Origin: Phycisphaerae bacterium
Lineage (GTDB): Bacteria > Planctomycetota > Phycisphaerae > Sedimentisphaerales > SG8-4
Assembly: GCA_030614945.1 (NCBI GenBank)
Contig: JAUXAH010000030.1
Location: forward strand, 1 to 12,217
DNA length: 12,217 nt
Direction of reading: 5' to 3'
A program made the translations under genes and the position numbers. How positions within the stretch are numbered: the stretch's first letter is position 1; every line of letters begins with the position of its first letter. The notes under the pieces were generated by a model that saw only the letters and a program-made list of their open reading frames with translations, was not told where the DNA came from and searched no databases. Shown piece after piece: positions 5,479 through 9,865 of the stretch.

Positions 5479-5827
5479 TAGAACTCACCCTCGCTTTTTT
5501 GATTTGACCCAAAATTCTCAATGTCGCTCGAAATTCGTGAGGACGGACGCTTATGTATTCAAAGGAGTCCCCATCCCACTGATGCAGTTCGGGTTCCGAG
5601 TCCTCGGCAAACGGCCAATTCAGAAAATATGTCCCAACGAGTTTTTCTTCATCTTGCATCTCATCGAATTTAATTTTCTCGTCATCGGACAATCGTTTAA
5701 TTCGACCGTTCTTCAAAATTTGCCATACTTCAGTTATCTGTCGGCATTTGCCACAATACTTCTTTCCTTCTTTCGGATTGTATTTCTCATCGCAGTTTAG
5801 ACACTGAACGTAGGCTCGTTTAGTCAT
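5471..5827 (-). CDS. 118-aa zinc-ribbon protein
   Basis: An N-terminal four-cysteine ribbon, Cys9-x2-Cys12 (QCLNC) and Cys25-x2-Cys28 (YCGKC), followed by IKNGRIKRLSDDEKIKFDEM, an acidic middle and a beta-rich C-terminal part (DSFEYISVRPHEFRATLRIL). The C-terminal half is longer than in the other zinc proteins here, so it probably forms a second domain. ATG 5827 follows GGGGGAGC by 6-7 nt. The stop overlaps the next ATG by 8 nt. It may act as an adaptor that binds nucleic acid through the ribbon; this is an inference. Confidence 0.72.
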   Translation of the reverse strand: MTKRAYVQCLNCDEKYNPKEGKKYCGKCRQITEVWQILKNGRIKRLSDDEKIKFDEMQDEEKLVGTYFLNWPFAEDSEPELHQWDGDSFEYISVRPHEFRATLRILGQIKKARVSSNA

Positions 5828-5829
5828 TT

Positions 5830-6072
5830 TCAGCTCCCCCGCCCCTTGACGTATTTTTCCCAGATCATGTGCCTGAATGTCTTGCCCTTTTTATTGAGCA
5901 TGGCTTTGGTATCGAGGAACTCCAAAATTTCTTCAACCCTTTTCATGCTCGGGTAAAAATAACCCCTGCCCGTATCATCGAGCCATTCTTTGAGTTCTAT
6001 CTCAGCCTTCGACTCGGCTCCACGTAGGGGAGCGCCTTTGTCCGCGTGCGTTGGAGGTCGGGGACAACTCAC
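5830..6072 (-). CDS. 80-aa protein, unknown function, with repeat-encoded N-terminus
   Basis: GTG start at 6072 chosen because GTGA overlaps the stop of the 46-aa gene and GGAGG lies 9 nt upstream. Residues 1-16 (MSCPRPPTHADKGAPL) come from repeat copy B. The remaining 64 residues are helical and charged (KAEIELKEWLDDTGRGYFYP, MKRVEEILEFLDTKAMLNKKG, FRHMIWEKYVKGRG), perhaps a small winged-helix or helix-turn-helix fold. No cysteine pairs apart from that in the leader. If translation began downstream there is no good ribosome site, so the repeat is probably translated. Confidence 0.65.
   Translation of the reverse strand: MSCPRPPTHADKGAPLRGAESKAEIELKEWLDDTGRGYFYPSMKRVEEILEFLDTKAMLNKKGKTFRHMIWEKYVKGRGS
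6039..6066. repeat. Start-site palindromic repeat, copy B (28 bp)
   Basis: Same arms as the other copies (TGTCCcCG / CGcGGACA on the minus strand) around a 12-nt centre ending GCA. It begins 6 nt after the first base of the GTG start codon. With copy A it shares a further 12-13 bp on the left flank (6027-6038). Confidence 0.9.
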
Positions 6073-6209
6073 GCTACGCGCCCTCCTATCCGTTCAAGCT
6101 CCTTGTCGCGCAGGTAAATTTCCGGGGGCTGATTTCTCCAACCAATCAGCGTTCCACAGGCCGCATAGCATTCTGGCTTTTTGCAGTTCCAACAGGGACA
6201 CCTACTCAT
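6069..6209 (-). CDS. 46-aa cysteine-rich microprotein
   Basis: MSRCPCWNCKKPEC followed by YAACG puts five cysteines (4, 6, 9, 14, 18) in the first 18 residues, a dense metal-binding knuckle. The remainder is IGWRNQPPEIYLRDKELERIGGR, a short amphipathic helix. The ATG overlaps the upstream stop TAG by 8 nt (ATGAGTAG), and GGGGAG lies just before it. The stop overlaps the GTG of the next gene. It may bind zinc or an iron-sulfur centre; the spacing does not match a named family that I can recognise. Confidence 0.68.
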   Translation of the reverse strand: MSRCPCWNCKKPECYAACGTLIGWRNQPPEIYLRDKELERIGGRVA

Positions 6210-6588
6210 TTCTCCCCGCCCCCACTTCCTCTAAAATTCTCAAAACCCGTCCGCAGGTTAAGCAATATTCACAATGAATCGATTGTTTTCCTTGCACGAT
6301 TTCTTCATGATTACATTCAGTTTCGCCTAACACTCCCTCGCCGAGTACCTTGCGGAGTTCATCAATTCCCGACTCTGGATCATTGTCGTCATAGAGTTTC
6401 CTCAATTTTCTCACCCGCGTTCTCAGCCCCGCCTCGAACTCGCTGATTTTTTCTAACGCAATCCTCGAACCGTCTTTTAATCCTTTGCCATAATCTTCAG
6501 CTCCCTTTGGGAAGTAAAGCTGTGCATATTTTTCAATCGCCTTCTTCAGTTCCGCTATGCTCGTGATGGCTGGTCGCAGGCCGCTCAT
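6202..6588 (-). CDS. 128-aa helical protein with C-terminal zinc ribbon
   Basis: Start ATG 6588 rather than an upstream ATG (6651), because ATGA overlaps the previous stop and GAGGGGG lies upstream. Residues 11-82 are mainly helical (IAELKKAIEKYAQLYF, LEKISEFEAGLRTRVRKLRKLY, GIDELRKVLGEG). The C-terminus holds Cys92-x-His94 and Cys109-x2-Cys112-Gly (plus Cys106), the same C-x-H ... C-x2-C-G layout as the 64-aa protein encoded just upstream, so the two ribbons may be related. The N-terminus MSGLRPA carries the second start-site motif. Function unknown. Confidence 0.7.
   Translation of the reverse strand: MSGLRPAITSIAELKKAIEKYAQLYFPKGAEDYGKGLKDGSRIALEKISEFEAGLRTRVRKLRKLYDDNDPESGIDELRKVLGEGVLGETECNHEEIVQGKQSIHCEYCLTCGRVLRILEEVGAGRNE
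6571..6583. repeat. Second start-site motif, copy E (TGGTCGCAGGCCG)
   Basis: Lies 5-17 nt after the A of ATG 6588 (minus strand) and encodes LRPA. TGGTCGCAG recurs at 8041-8053 and 9561-9573, each time at a gene start. Confidence 0.6.
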
Positions 6589-6779
6589 CGCTTGCGCCCC
6601 CTCATGTACATATTTAATCGAGTGGTCAGAGAGTCGCGTAGTTTTATCCATTTTTTAATTGTTTTGAATTGTGCCTCTGTATTCTGGAGAAGTTTGCCAC
6701 ATTTATTGCATCGTATCGTCCGTTGTTTTTCAGAGACAATTTCTGCATCCTTAAGTATGTGTTGACATTTCTCAGCCAT
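6585..6779 (-). CDS. 64-aa C-x-H/C-x2-C zinc-ribbon protein
   Basis: Cys5-x-His7 then Cys24-x2-Cys27-Gly (MAEKCQHI ... RCNKCGKLL), a compact treble-clef-like ribbon. The C-terminal half is a basic helix (FKTIKKWIKLRDSLTTRLNMYMRGRKR), consistent with nucleic-acid binding. Start ATG 6779 gives the MAEK start used by other genes here; a GTG one codon upstream is possible. The stop overlaps the next ATG (ATGA). Confidence 0.7.
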   Translation of the reverse strand: MAEKCQHILKDAEIVSEKQRTIRCNKCGKLLQNTEAQFKTIKKWIKLRDSLTTRLNMYMRGRKR

Positions 6780-6785
6780 CACCCA

Positions 6786-7061
6786 TCACAACCCCTCATC
6801 TTGGTGAAAAAAACAATACAAGCGACATCCCATCTCTTTGGCAGTTTCTTTACGCAGATTCTTTGGGTTTCTGAGCAACTTTTCACGCTTTGGATTCCTC
6901 GACCCGCAAGAATGGCAAATTGTTCGTTGGCATTTAACGCCCAGAACATCGCACCGTTCAAACTTCTTTTTTGGCACCATTATCGAATCGACTTTCATAG
7001 TGATTGTCTCCGACTTGGATGGGCCTTTGTCCGCGCGCGTTGGAGGTCGGGGACAACTCAT
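6786..7061 (-). CDS. 91-aa zinc-binding protein with repeat-encoded N-terminus
   Basis: Residues 1-14 (MSCPRPPTRADKGP) derive from repeat copy C. The body has Cys37, Cys44, Cys49-x2-Cys52 (RCDVLGVKCQRTICHSC), then Cys79, Cys83 and His86 (GCRLYCFFH), enough for one or two zinc sites, with a basic stretch (KREKLLRNPKNLRKE) between. The ATG overlaps the upstream stop (ATGA) and follows GAGGAGGTT. An internal ATG (MKVDSIMVPKKK, residue 22) with a weaker GGAG site could also start the body alone. Confidence 0.68.
   Translation of the reverse strand: MSCPRPPTRADKGPSKSETITMKVDSIMVPKKKFERCDVLGVKCQRTICHSCGSRNPKREKLLRNPKNLRKETAKEMGCRLYCFFHQDEGL
7028..7055. repeat. Start-site palindromic repeat, copy C (28 bp)
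   Basis: Identical over 28 bp to copy D. Arms TGTCCcCG / CGcGGACA on the minus strand. It begins 6 nt after the first base of ATG 7061. The ACCTCC in its centre is fully complementary to the GGAGGT of the ribosome site just upstream. Confidence 0.92.
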
Positions 7062-7258
7062 TCTTTAACCTCCTCGCCCATTATCAATAATTGAGGCGTA
7101 GCACTTCCAGCAACGACATCTAAAGATACCCAACAATCTACGTGAAAATTGCTGATGCTTTTGTTAGTCATAGATTTGTATCGATAGTATTGTGTCCCTT
7201 TTTCAATCGGTTTATCGCAGGCATAACATAATCCATTCTTGTTTATCTTTTCAGCCAT
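7058..7258 (-). CDS. 66-aa PARP-type-like zinc-finger protein
   Basis: Cys11-x2-Cys14 and His39-x2-Cys42 (LCYACDKPI ... FHVDCW), with an aromatic/basic insert between (GTQYYRYKSMTNKS). It is the same CCHC layout as the gene at 327-584. The C-terminal 20 residues are hydrophobic to acidic (LDVVAGSATPQLLIMGEEVKE). The ATG follows GGGGAGGG, and the 22 bp across its ribosome site and start are identical to those at the gene starting at 33. The stop overlaps the next ATG. Confidence 0.7.
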   Translation of the reverse strand: MAEKINKNGLCYACDKPIEKGTQYYRYKSMTNKSISNFHVDCWVSLDVVAGSATPQLLIMGEEVKE

Positions 7259-7272
7259 GTTCAGCCCTCCCC
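7251..7272. repeat. 22-bp ribosome-site/start module, second copy at 26-47
   Basis: Exact direct repeat covering GGGGAGGG, the upstream stop, ATG and the first GCTGA of the gene. The other copy is at 26-47. Close variants with ACTATG instead of ACATG occur before the genes starting at 149 and 8296. Confidence 0.8.
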
Positions 7273-7395
7273 TAGTTCCTTCAGCCGTTGTTCGAGCCCC
7301 CTAATCCTCCGCTCGTGGTCATCGAGCATGACATCGGCCTTCCACTTCGGCTTCCGCCCAGTTCTGAGTTCCCTCAACTTTTGCGCCTTGCCCAT
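7261..7395 (-). CDS. 44-aa helical microprotein
   Basis: Basic N-terminus (MGKAQKLRELRTGRKPKWK) followed by a heptad-like amphipathic helix (DVMLDDHERRIRGLEQRLKEL), so it is probably a small coiled-coil dimer. The ATG overlaps the upstream stop (TGATG) and a G-rich ribosome site precedes it. It ends GEG, encoded by the next ribosome site. Function unknown. Confidence 0.6.
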   Translation of the reverse strand: MGKAQKLRELRTGRKPKWKADVMLDDHERRIRGLEQRLKELGEG

Positions 7396-7517
7396 CAGCC
7401 CGCCCCCCTCTCGGCTCGATTATGCGCCTGCCGAGGTCGGGCTATGCCTTGCGCACAAGACACGTCCGCCTGAATGCTGTCAATCAAATCCAACCTCGGC
7501 AGTTTACGCATCGTCAT
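7395..7517 (-). CDS. 40-aa microprotein overlapping a stem-loop
   Basis: Begins MTMRKLPRLDLIDSIQADVS and has an Arg/Ala-rich second half (IARPRQAHNRAERGAG). GAGGAGG lies 7 nt before ATG 7517, which overlaps the upstream stop (TGATG), so translation is likely. Most of the frame lies within the 13-bp stem and loop at 7428-7502, so the sequence may be constrained more by RNA structure than by protein function. No family recognised. Confidence 0.5.
   Translation of the reverse strand: MTMRKLPRLDLIDSIQADVSCAQGIARPRQAHNRAERGAG
7428..7502 (-). ncRNA. Stem-loop element, 13-bp stem with 49-nt loop
   Basis: 7490-7502 pairs with 7428-7440 (CTGCCGAGGTTGG with CCGACCTCGGCAG). The only non-Watson-Crick position is a G-U wobble in minus-strand RNA and would be a C-A mismatch on the plus strand. 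Inside the loop CTTG/CAAG can form a small helix. It is not a tRNA (no T arm). It may be a cis-regulatory structure controlling the two overlapping small genes. Confidence 0.45.
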
Positions 7518-7891
7518 CAGTTCTCCTCCTCGCCGAGCACCATACTGTCCATTTCTCGCTCGATTCTGAACAATTCCCTTTTGACTTTCTCCTTGCTACC
7601 CCAGCCCTTCACTATCTGATCGACATCGACCTGCACGTGTTCGACGGGAGATTCAGTCCAGATGCAAACTCCAACTTGAACATCAAACGTGAAATCCGTC
7701 ACGACTGCCTTCTTTGCGAACTTGAGGTTGCCCTTCTTCGATAGTTGCCCCCAAGTGACCTTATCAGCGAACTTGAAACTCTCCTGTCGTTTTCTCAAAA
7801 AATCCATGATAGCGTCAACATCTGGCTCACTCCTTGTCCGTGGGCCCCTGTCCGCGCGCGTTGGAGGTCGGGGACAGGAATTGGGGGTCAT
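7517..7891 (-). CDS. 124-aa protein, unknown function, with repeat-encoded N-terminus
   Basis: Residues 1-18 (MTPNSCPRPPTRADRGPR) come from repeat copy D. The body has a helix (DVDAIMDFLRKRQESFKF), a beta-rich central part (KFAKKAVVTDFTFDVQVGVCIW, VEHVQVDVDQIV) and an acidic C-terminal helix (KVKRELFRIEREMDSMV, ending GEEEN). There is no cysteine ribbon. ATG 7891 overlaps the upstream stop (ATGA), with GGTGGAGGG 7-8 nt upstream. An internal start at Met29 has no ribosome site, so the leader is probably translated. Confidence 0.68.
   Translation of the reverse strand: MTPNSCPRPPTRADRGPRTRSEPDVDAIMDFLRKRQESFKFADKVTWGQLSKKGNLKFAKKAVVTDFTFDVQVGVCIWTESPVEHVQVDVDQIVKGWGSKEKVKRELFRIEREMDSMVLGEEEN
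7849..7876. repeat. Start-site palindromic repeat, copy D (28 bp)
   Basis: Identical to copy C over all 28 bp although the downstream genes are unrelated. It begins 15 nt after the first base of ATG 7891. Flanking similarity falls away quickly (AGGGGCCC after the right-hand arm, read on the minus strand). Confidence 0.92.
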
Positions 7892-8061
7892 TTTTTAGCC
7901 CTCCACCGCTTCGCTCTTCGCGATGTAATTTTTTTATAGCATTTTTCGCAGACATTGATAGTTCTTGAAAGCTCGACTTCTCGCGTAGCTTCGTTGGTGC
8001 AAATAAAACATGAGCATGAACCCCTCGCCTCTGACTTGGGTGGTCGCAGACCGTTAGTCAT
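7888..8061 (-). CDS. 57-aa zinc-ribbon microprotein
   Basis: Cys16, Cys18-x2-Cys21 (SCSCFIC) and Cys38-x2-Cys41 (VCEKC) form a ribbon, followed by a very basic tail (KKITSRRAKRWRAKK). ATG 8061 overlaps the upstream stop TAA by 8 nt and has GGAGG 8 nt upstream; an upstream in-frame ATG (8112) lies inside the previous gene and lacks this. The N-terminus MTNGLRPP carries the second start-site motif. Probably nucleic-acid binding, from the basic tail. Confidence 0.7.
   Translation of the reverse strand: MTNGLRPPKSEARGSCSCFICTNEATREVELSRTINVCEKCYKKITSRRAKRWRAKK
8041..8053. repeat. Second start-site motif, copy F (TGGTCGCAGACCG)
   Basis: Encodes LRPP at the start of the 57-aa zinc ribbon, 8-20 nt after the A of ATG 8061. 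Matches the copies at 6571 and 9561 over TGGTCGCAG. Confidence 0.6.
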
Positions 8062-8296
8062 GGCGTTGCCTCCGTCCCCCTTTTCGTCGTTGAACTGGCA
8101 TTCTGTAAGCATTAGTGACTAATTTGCTGCTTCCTGGGCAGGGGCGATGATCGTGTCCGCCATCAAGATGCGGGGCGATTACTCTCCTATGCCCCCGTTT
8201 TATTCTGATGAATCCGTGTCTTACTGCCAAGCCATTTTTAGTGATGCATACATCTTGCCCACACTGAGAGCAGCCCCCCCAACCATATTTTGTCAT
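8054..8296 (-). CDS. 80-aa zinc-finger protein with CPGS motif
   Basis: Cys9-x2-Cys12 (GCSQCGQDVC) followed by His27 (VRHGF), a histidine-rich HLDGGHDH and RPCPGSS (Cys53). The order CxxC ... H ... CPGS is common in small phage-borne proteins of unknown role. The C-terminus is basic (VQRRKGGRRQRHD). ATG 8296 follows a G-rich ribosome site, and the stop of the 24-aa micro-ORF is 3 nt before the start. Function unknown. Confidence 0.7.
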   Translation of the reverse strand: MTKYGWGGCSQCGQDVCITKNGLAVRHGFIRIKRGHRRVIAPHLDGGHDHRPCPGSSKLVTNAYRMPVQRRKGGRRQRHD

Positions 8297-8299
8297 AGT

Positions 8300-8374
8300 T
8301 CAGCCCCCCTCCTTGCCGTACAGGTGGTCGCCCAGCGCGAGGAAGAAATCCCGTTCCTCGTCCCATTTCTTCAC
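8300..8374 (-). CDS. 24-aa micro-ORF between methyltransferase and zinc-finger gene
   Basis: GTG start at 8374 overlaps the methyltransferase stop (GTGA), and AGGAGG lies about 8 nt upstream inside the methyltransferase 3' end. The predicted peptide is MKKWDEERDFFLALGDHLYG followed by KEGG, an amphipathic, acidic helix. The KEGG tail is the ribosome site of the next gene. The coupling signals are as good as for the larger genes, so it may be a real microprotein or a translational relay. Confidence 0.5.
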   Translation of the reverse strand: MKKWDEERDFFLALGDHLYGKEGG

Positions 8375-9528
8375 GCCGGCAGCCTCCTGGCGATGAACTC
8401 CACGACGTTGACCGTGACCGCGTTGCCCATCATATCGTACCGATGGCGGTCGGCGATTTCGACCTTTATCCCTTTTTCATTAATTCCGTATTTAGTGAAG
8501 TCGTCTGGGAACCCCTGGAGCCGCTCGCACTCGCGGGGCGTGAGGCTGCGGATGCGGACACCGGAAGGAATCCCATGTGTCATGCAGTTTGGCTTTCCTT
8601 CTTGTGTCGTTATCGTTCTCGCTGGCTTGCTCGGGTCATCAGGGAATGGAACAGCACCCTCACCCTTGATTCCTGACTTCCAGCGAATCCACGGATGGGC
8701 GGCCTTTTTTTGACGGATAGTTTCGAGTTCCTTATCTGTATAGAAAAATTTCTCATCGAGTATCGCCACACCAGTAGAGCATGAGGTGTCCACCGTCATC
8801 GCCGTGTTTGGGTCGAAGTTTCTCTGGTTTCGGTTGAGGAAGCGGATGGGAGCGGGTATAACCACGGGCAGTTGCGCCATCATCGGTTTTCCCTCCGCGA
8901 TGTAGTTCCCCCTGGCGTTTTGTCCTCCCGCGCTTTCCCCGGAGAGGGTGTTAGCAACTTGCCCGCTCGTTGCTTCCGCATCTCCCTCAGCACTGCCTCC
9001 ATCATCTTCTTCGATAGGAAATACCGTTTGTTCGGGGAGTCCTCCAAGATGTCCGACAATGAACACGCGGCGGCGGTTCTGGGGTACTCCGAAGCCCTTG
9101 CTGTTAAGAACCTGCCACTCCACCCCGTATCCGAGATTCCCCAGCTCTTGAAGAACGGCGAGGAAGGTTTCTCCTCGGTCGACCGAAAGAAGTCCTCTAA
9201 CGTTTTCGAGGAGTAGCAGGCGGGGTCTTTTAGCCCGAGCAATCCTGCAAATCTCGAAAAAAAGCGTGCCACGCGGGTCTCTGAAGCCCTCACGCTTTCC
9301 AGCAGTGCTGAAACTCTGGCAAGGGAATCCCGCGCAGAGAAGGTCGAAGTCTGGGATCTCATCGGGTCGAACTTGCCTAGCGTCGCCTGCTGGCGTCTCG
9401 CCCCAGTGGTATCGGTAGACCGCTTGGCACCATCTGTCAATTTCACAGCTCCACGCGCACTCGTGACCAGCTCTCTCCAAGCCGAGCCGGAACCCCCCGA
9501 CCCCGGCGAAAAGGTCGGCGAACCTCAA
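8371..9528 (-). CDS. C5-cytosine DNA methyltransferase (Dcm/HhaI type)
   Basis: All diagnostic motifs are present in 385 aa: I FAGVGGFRLGLERAG (7-21), IV GFPCQSFS with catalytic Cys70, VI ENV (108-110), VIII QNRRR (150-154), IX RSLTPRECERLQGFP (327-341) and X GNAVTVNV (368-375). The region between VIII and IX (about 160-320) is the variable target-recognition domain. Transfers a methyl group from SAM to C5 of cytosine. TTG 9528 is preferred: it begins at the natural motif-I strand, has GGAGG about 9 nt upstream, and TTGA overlaps the stop of the leader ORF; an in-frame GTG at 9588 would add 20 residues. No restriction endonuclease is nearby, so it is an orphan, probably protective against host restriction. 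Confidence 0.95.
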   Translation of the reverse strand: MRFADLFAGVGGFRLGLERAGHECAWSCEIDRWCQAVYRYHWGETPAGDARQVRPDEIPDFDLLCAGFPCQSFSTAGKREGFRDPRGTLFFEICRIARAKRPRLLLLENVRGLLSVDRGETFLAVLQELGNLGYGVEWQVLNSKGFGVPQNRRRVFIVGHLGGLPEQTVFPIEEDDGGSAEGDAEATSGQVANTLSGESAGGQNARGNYIAEGKPMMAQLPVVIPAPIRFLNRNQRNFDPNTAMTVDTSCSTGVAILDEKFFYTDKELETIRQKKAAHPWIRWKSGIKGEGAVPFPDDPSKPARTITTQEGKPNCMTHGIPSGVRIRSLTPRECERLQGFPDDFTKYGINEKGIKVEIADRHRYDMMGNAVTVNVVEFIARRLPA

Positions 9529-9578
9529 TCGGGACCGCCTCCAGTTGTCCGCGACTCGGCTGGTCGCAGGTCGGGCAT
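9525..9578 (-). CDS. 17-codon leader ORF before the cytosine methyltransferase
   Basis: MPDLRPAESRTTGGGPD, with AGAGGTGG 6 nt before its ATG. The ATG overlaps the stop of the membrane protein (TGATG) and its stop overlaps the TTG start of the methyltransferase (TTGA). Its sequence carries the second start-site motif and resembles the repeat-encoded leaders (compare MPNPCPRPPTSRT). It may be a translation relay or a leader that controls methyltransferase level, since the methyltransferase ribosome site lies within it. Confidence 0.5.
   Translation of the reverse strand: MPDLRPAESRTTGGGPD
9561..9573. repeat. Second start-site motif, copy G (TGGTCGCAGGTCG)
   Basis: Lies 5-17 nt after the ATG of the 17-codon leader. 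Its flanks TTGTCCGCGAC (9547-9557) and GGTCGGG match the two ends of repeat copy A, linking the two motif families. Confidence 0.6.
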
Positions 9579-9865
9579 CAGCAACCACCTCTCTTAGATT
9601 CTGCTATCATCGCAGCCACCTCGAAAATCGCAAGCGTAAATAAAGCAGCTACAAAAAGCCAGGAATTAATAAATATTGCCCCCATAATTAGGGCATAGAA
9701 TATTGCAACACCACCCCAAGCGAGCTTGTTAACGTCATCAGCTCCCCTGAGCCAAGCAATTGATCGGCCTAGTTTTATCAAGAGGAATATCGGAGAACCA
9801 AAAATGAAGACCGTTGCCCAACCTAAAGCGCGTAATTTAACGTGTCCCCTTTGTTTGGGCTTCAA
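9578..9865 (-). CDS. 95-aa membrane protein, about three helices
   Basis: TTG start at 9865, chosen because TTGA overlaps the pilin-like gene stop and a GGGGGCGG site precedes it. Basic N-terminus (MKPKQRGHVKLR), then hydrophobic segments at about 12-31 (LGWATVFIFGSPIFLLIKL), 50-67 (WGGVAIFYALIMGAIFI) and 68-88 (WLFVAALFTLAIFEVAAMI), ending in ESKRGGC. A terminal cysteine is unusual and could be lipidated or metal bound; that is speculation. Adjacent to the pilin-like gene, so it may help anchor or assemble it, or act as a holin. Confidence 0.7.
   Translation of the reverse strand: MKPKQRGHVKLRALGWATVFIFGSPIFLLIKLGRSIAWLRGADDVNKLAWGGVAIFYALIMGAIFINSWLFVAALFTLAIFEVAAMIAESKRGGC

Noticed and set aside
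6779..6961. 60-codon minus-strand frame overlapping the copy-C gene
   Set aside because: Lacks a ribosome site and its cysteine pattern is poor, while the competing frame has coupled start and stop and CxxC motifs.
5440..7876. The four repeats as a CRISPR array
   Set aside because: Spacing is 600-990 bp with genes between, repeats are not regularly spaced and no cas gene is present.
8880..9446. 188-codon minus-strand frame within the cytosine methyltransferase
   Set aside because: Out of frame with a gene that has all methyltransferase motifs; Arg/Ser/Ala-rich shadow of GC-rich coding DNA.
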